A DNA stretch of 64,000 nucleotides from Agromyces ramosus (GTDB taxonomy: Bacteria > Actinomycetota > Actinomycetes > Actinomycetales > Microbacteriaceae), in assembly GCF_030817175.1 (NCBI RefSeq), contig NZ_JAUSYY010000001.1:3596001-3660000 (forward strand), in the 5' to 3' direction. How positions within the stretch are numbered: the first letter of the stretch is position 1; each line of letters begins with the position of its first letter. Below the pieces are notes generated by a model, which worked only from the letters and a program-made list of their open reading frames with translations, was not told where the DNA came from and did not search any database. Below, in pieces: positions 61,184 through 64,000 of this stretch. The translations under genes and the position numbers were made by a program.

Positions 61184-61675
61184 TTGCCGGAACGTCCCAT
61201 TCGCCTGTTCGGCGACCCTGTCTTGAAGACCGTCTCAGCCCCCGTCGAACAGGTCGATGATCGCGTGCGCGCACTCGTCACCGACCTCCTCGACAGTGTG
61301 CGCCTTCCCGGCCGGGCCGGCGTCGCGGCGTCGCAGATCGGCGTGAACGTGCGTGCGTTCAGCTACAACGTCGACGGCGAGGTCGGGTACATCCTGAATC
61401 CCGTGATCGTCGAGGTCACAGGCGAGCCCGAGCTCGTCGACGAGGGATGCCTCTCAGTGCCCGGCTTGTGGCACAAGACGCCGCGGCATCCCTTCGCCAG
61501 GGTTCGGGGCATCGATCTCGATGGCGCCGAGATCGAGCTGTCGGGCACCGGGCTCATGGCCCAGGCGCTCCAACACGAGACCGATCACCTCGACGGCATC
61601 CTGTACCTCGACCGTCTCGAGAAAGACGAGCGACGCGCGGCGATGAAAGAGGTGCGCGAGTCCGACTGGTTCTGA
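61184..61675 (+). CDS. def: Peptide deformylase
   Basis: A 163-residue metalloenzyme that removes the N-formyl group from nascent proteins. Motifs: [14 protein letters not shown] (motif 1), [10 protein letters not shown] (motif 2 with the metal-ligand Cys) and [19 protein letters not shown] (motif 3, HExxH-type). The TTG at 61184 is chosen for its ggag ribosome site; TTG at 61169 would overlap the previous stop. It lies 11 bases after the MinD/ParA-like gene. Confidence 0.95.
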   Translation: MPERPIRLFGDPVLKTVSAPVEQVDDRVRALVTDLLDSVRLPGRAGVAASQIGVNVRAFSYNVDGEVGYILNPVIVEVTGEPELVDEGCLSVPGLWHKTPRHPFARVRGIDLDGAEIELSGTGLMAQALQHETDHLDGILYLDRLEKDERRAAMKEVRESDWF

Positions 61676-61696
61676 TCGAGCCGCCGACCAACGTTG

Positions 61697-61722
61697 AGGG
61701 CCCCGCGGATGCCGCGGGGCCC
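61697..61722. terminator. Terminator between def and the acyl-CoA ligase gene
   Basis: GGGCCCCGCGG pairs with CCGCGGGGCCC (11 bases) around a 3-base loop, between the convergent genes. A short T-run follows. Confidence 0.75.
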
Positions 61723-61744
61723 TTCACGTTCGCAGGATCGGGTG

Positions 61745-63577
61745 TCAGGAGACGATCGAGTGGCCCTCGGTCGCCGGAGCGCCGGAGTACATCGCCTCGA
61801 TCTGCGGAGCGAAGTCCGCGAGGATCACGTTGCGCTTGATGCTCATCTTGGGGGTGAGGTGCCCGCTGGCCTCGGTCAGCTCCGTGGTGAGGATCGTGAA
61901 CTTGCGGATCGACTCGGCACGCGAGACGTTCTCGTTCGCCGCGTCGATCGCGCGCTGCACCTCGGCGTTCACTGCGGCGTTGATCGCCGCTTCCTCGACC
62001 GACATGCCGGCATCTTCACCGTTGTTGTTGAGCCACACCGGGAGCATCTCGGGGTCGAGCGTCACGAGCGCCGAGATGAACGGCTTCTTGTCACCGACGA
62101 CCACGACCTGCCCGACGAGCGGATTCGCCCGGATCGGGTCTTCGAGGGCGGCGGGCGCGACGTTCTTGCCGCCGGCGGTGACGATGATCTCCTTCTTGCG
62201 ACCGGTGATCGTGAGGAAGCCATCGTCGTCGAACGAGCCGATGTCGCCGGTCTTGAGCCACTCGCCGTCGAATGTCTCGGCGGTGGCCTGGGGATTCTTC
62301 CAGTACTCCTTGAAGACGTTGACGCCCTTGACCTCGATCTCGCCGTCGTCGGCGATACGCACCGAGACGCCGGGCAGTGCCGGACCCACGGTGCCGATCT
62401 TCGACTTGGTCGCGAGGTTCACCGTCGCCGGTGCCGTGGTCTCGGTGAGGCCGTAGCCCTCGAGGATGGTGATGCCGAGCGAGTGGTAGAAGTGGCCGAG
62501 CCGCGGACCCAGCGGCGCCGAACCCGACACGGCGTACTTGACGTTGCCGCCCATCGCCGTGCGGAGCTTCGAGTACACGAGCTTGTCGAAGATGCGGAAC
62601 TTGACCTTGAGGCCGAGCGGCACATGGCCGACCTCCTTCGCGGTCGAGTAGGCGACCGCGGTGTCGGCGGCGGTGCGGAAGATCTTGCCCTTGCCGCCGG
62701 CTTCGGCCTTCTGCTCGGAGACGTTGTAGACCTTCTCGAACACTCGGGGCACGGCGAGGAGGAACGTCGGCTTGAAGCTGCCGAGCGAGGGCAGCAGCTG
62801 CTTGGTGTCGGGCTGGTGGCCGACACGCACGCCGGCGTGCACGCTCAGCACCGCGATGAATCGCGCGAAGATGTGCGCCGTCGTGATGAAGAGCAGGGTC
62901 GAGGCCCCGTTCGGGTCGAGGACGACCTCCTTGAGCGCGACCGCGGCATTGCGGGACGTCTCGACGAAGTTCGCGTGGGTGAGCACGCAGCCCTTGGGCT
63001 TGCCGGTCGAGCCCGACGTGTAGATGAGCGTCGCGATGTCGGAGGCGACCGCGAGGTTGCGGCGTCGCTCGATCTCCTCGTCGGGGACGGCGACGCCGCC
63101 TGCGACGAGCTTGTCGAGGTCGCCGAGATCGATCTGCCACGTATTGCGGATGGCGGGGACGTCGGGGTGCACCTCGTCGAAGCGGGCGAAGTGGTCGGGC
63201 GTCTCGAGGATGATCGCGATCGCGCCCGAGTCGCTGAGGTTCCAACGCACCTGCGCAGGCGAGCTCGTCTCGTAGATCGGCACGAGGACCGCCCCCGCGA
63301 ACCAGGTGGCGAAGTCGATGAGGGTCCACTCGTAGCGCGTCTTGCACATCAGCCCGATCTTGTCGCCGGGCTCGATGCCCGCTGCGACGAGGCCCTTGGC
63401 GAGCGCGATGACCTGGTCGTAGAACTCGCGCGTCGTGACCGGCGACCAGCCGCCGTCGGCGGTCGGGAGCGAGAACAGCACGGAGTCGGGCGTCTGCGCG
63501 ACGCGCTCGACCAGCAGATCGGTGGCATTCGCCTCGGGGTCTGGTGTGACCAGGGCTGGGGTGGAGAATTCGATCAC
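61745..63577 (-). CDS. Long-chain fatty acid-CoA ligase (FadD15-like)
   Basis: A 610-residue ANL-superfamily enzyme. The adenylate-binding loop is IYTSGSTGKPKGCVLTH; GYGLTETTAPATVNLAT is the A5 motif; WLKTGDIGSFDDDGFLTITG is A7-A8 and KKEIIVTAGGKNVAP follows. It activates long-chain fatty acids as acyl-CoA. The C-terminal domain ends with the usual Lys-containing PKMSIKRNVI. The GTG at 63577 has an AAGGAG ribosome site. Confidence 0.95.
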   Translation of the reverse strand: MIEFSTPALVTPDPEANATDLLVERVAQTPDSVLFSLPTADGGWSPVTTREFYDQVIALAKGLVAAGIEPGDKIGLMCKTRYEWTLIDFATWFAGAVLVPIYETSSPAQVRWNLSDSGAIAIILETPDHFARFDEVHPDVPAIRNTWQIDLGDLDKLVAGGVAVPDEEIERRRNLAVASDIATLIYTSGSTGKPKGCVLTHANFVETSRNAAVALKEVVLDPNGASTLLFITTAHIFARFIAVLSVHAGVRVGHQPDTKQLLPSLGSFKPTFLLAVPRVFEKVYNVSEQKAEAGGKGKIFRTAADTAVAYSTAKEVGHVPLGLKVKFRIFDKLVYSKLRTAMGGNVKYAVSGSAPLGPRLGHFYHSLGITILEGYGLTETTAPATVNLATKSKIGTVGPALPGVSVRIADDGEIEVKGVNVFKEYWKNPQATAETFDGEWLKTGDIGSFDDDGFLTITGRKKEIIVTAGGKNVAPAALEDPIRANPLVGQVVVVGDKKPFISALVTLDPEMLPVWLNNNGEDAGMSVEEAAINAAVNAEVQRAIDAANENVSRAESIRKFTILTTELTEASGHLTPKMSIKRNVILADFAPQIEAMYSGAPATEGHSIVS

Positions 63578-63724
63578 GGTAGCTCCTTCGGCACCGGGGG
63601 AGGTCGCGCCATCGGGCTGCGCATGAACCTCGGCATTGGGGTCGATTACACTCTAGTCGTTGCTCCGCGGCCTCATGCCCGGTACGAACACGCCTCATTC
63701 CACCTCCTGAAGGGCAGCTCCCGG

Positions 63725-64000
63725 GTGCACGCGATCGGAATCGACATCGGCGGTACGAAGATCGCCGGAGCCGTCGTCGACGAGCTCGGCCAGATCGTGC
63801 GGAGTGACCGCGTGGTCACGCCCGCGGGCGACTCGACGCTCCTCGAAGACGCCGTGGTGTCGATGATCACGTCGCTCCAGGCCGGAGGCGACGTGAGCGC
63901 GGTCGGCGTCGCCGCAGCGGGCTTCATCGATGCCGCGCAGTCGACGGTCTACTACGCGCCGAACATCAACTGGCGCAACGAACCGTTCCGCGAGAAGCTC
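63725..64000 (+). CDS. ROK-family glucokinase, 3' part outside window
   Basis: The first 92 codons of a ROK kinase. GTG at 63725, then HAIGIDIGGTKIAGAVVDEL (ATP-binding motif of ROK kinases) and VGVAAAGFID (part of the sugar-binding region). The gene runs off the right edge. Glucokinase is more likely than a ROK repressor because there is no N-terminal DNA-binding domain. Divergent from the acyl-CoA ligase gene. Confidence 0.9.
   Translation, partial: MHAIGIDIGGTKIAGAVVDELGQIVRSDRVVTPAGDSTLLEDAVVSMITSLQAGGDVSAVGVAAAGFIDAAQSTVYYAPNINWRNEPFREKL

Noticed and set aside
1-64000. CRISPR array or insertion sequence
   Set aside because: No regular direct repeats with unique spacers, and no transposase or paired terminal repeats, were found by reading the sequence.

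Overview
The window is high-GC actinobacterial chromosome, most like Microbacteriaceae and perhaps Agromyces. This rests on gene families and order (GarA followed by an FtsR-like MerR regulator, a biotin-dependent pyruvate carboxylase between two ParA-type ATPases, F420- and mycothiol-linked enzymes), on plant-polysaccharide genes, and on a recurrent leaderless promoter pattern (TAnnnT, 6-7 bases, start codon). No database was searched, so names rest on motifs and recognised family patterns. There is no rRNA, no intact tRNA and no CRISPR array.

Positions 1 to about 10.6 kb are accessory and look lower in GC. They hold a Cap4-like nuclease gene cut by the left edge, membrane proteins, lipoproteins and hypothetical proteins. 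At 4382-4417 lies a displaced 3' half of a tRNA-Pro gene with short tandem repeats on both sides, followed by the tRNA terminator and a recombination-directionality-factor-like gene that reads into the tRNA fragment. A C-terminal remnant of a tyrosine recombinase sits at 10290-10457. Together these suggest two integrative elements accreted at one tRNA and then decayed.

From 10.6 to 19.5 kb are secreted proteins: a TasA-like subunit, a SipW-type signal peptidase fused to three Ig-like repeats behind what looks like its own SipW-dependent signal, a Tat-exported family 4 rhamnogalacturonan lyase, and a beta-helix protein with two discoidin domains, broken by a frameshift. From 19.5 to 38 kb comes mixed housekeeping: a SoxR-ferredoxin-flavin reductase unit with a SoxR box, two class A beta-lactamase-like genes around a LysR regulator, msrA/msrB, two of three paralogous secreted transglycosylase-like proteins, lipid and F420 enzymes, a stand-alone LigD-type polymerase, an ArsR / P450-like / lyase cluster and a small alarmone synthetase.

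From 38 to 44.5 kb is a sugar-uptake operon (binding protein, two permeases, GH127 arabinofuranosidase) under a divergent LacI regulator with a clear palindromic operator. With the pectin enzymes upstream it suggests use of plant cell-wall arabinan and rhamnogalacturonan. From 44.5 to 64 kb is mostly conserved chromosome: MocR, AhpD-like and flavodoxin genes, the third transglycosylase-like paralog, NAD(P)HX epimerase, CDP-alcohol phosphatidyltransferase, GarA, two MerR regulators, ParA, pyruvate carboxylase, a MinD/ParA-like ATPase, peptide deformylase, acyl-CoA ligase and the start of a ROK glucokinase.

Three genes (beta-helix, GH127, DUF6098) and probably a fourth (HIRAN) are each broken by what reads as one extra base. 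This may be biological decay or assembly error, and it affects how those entries should be read.
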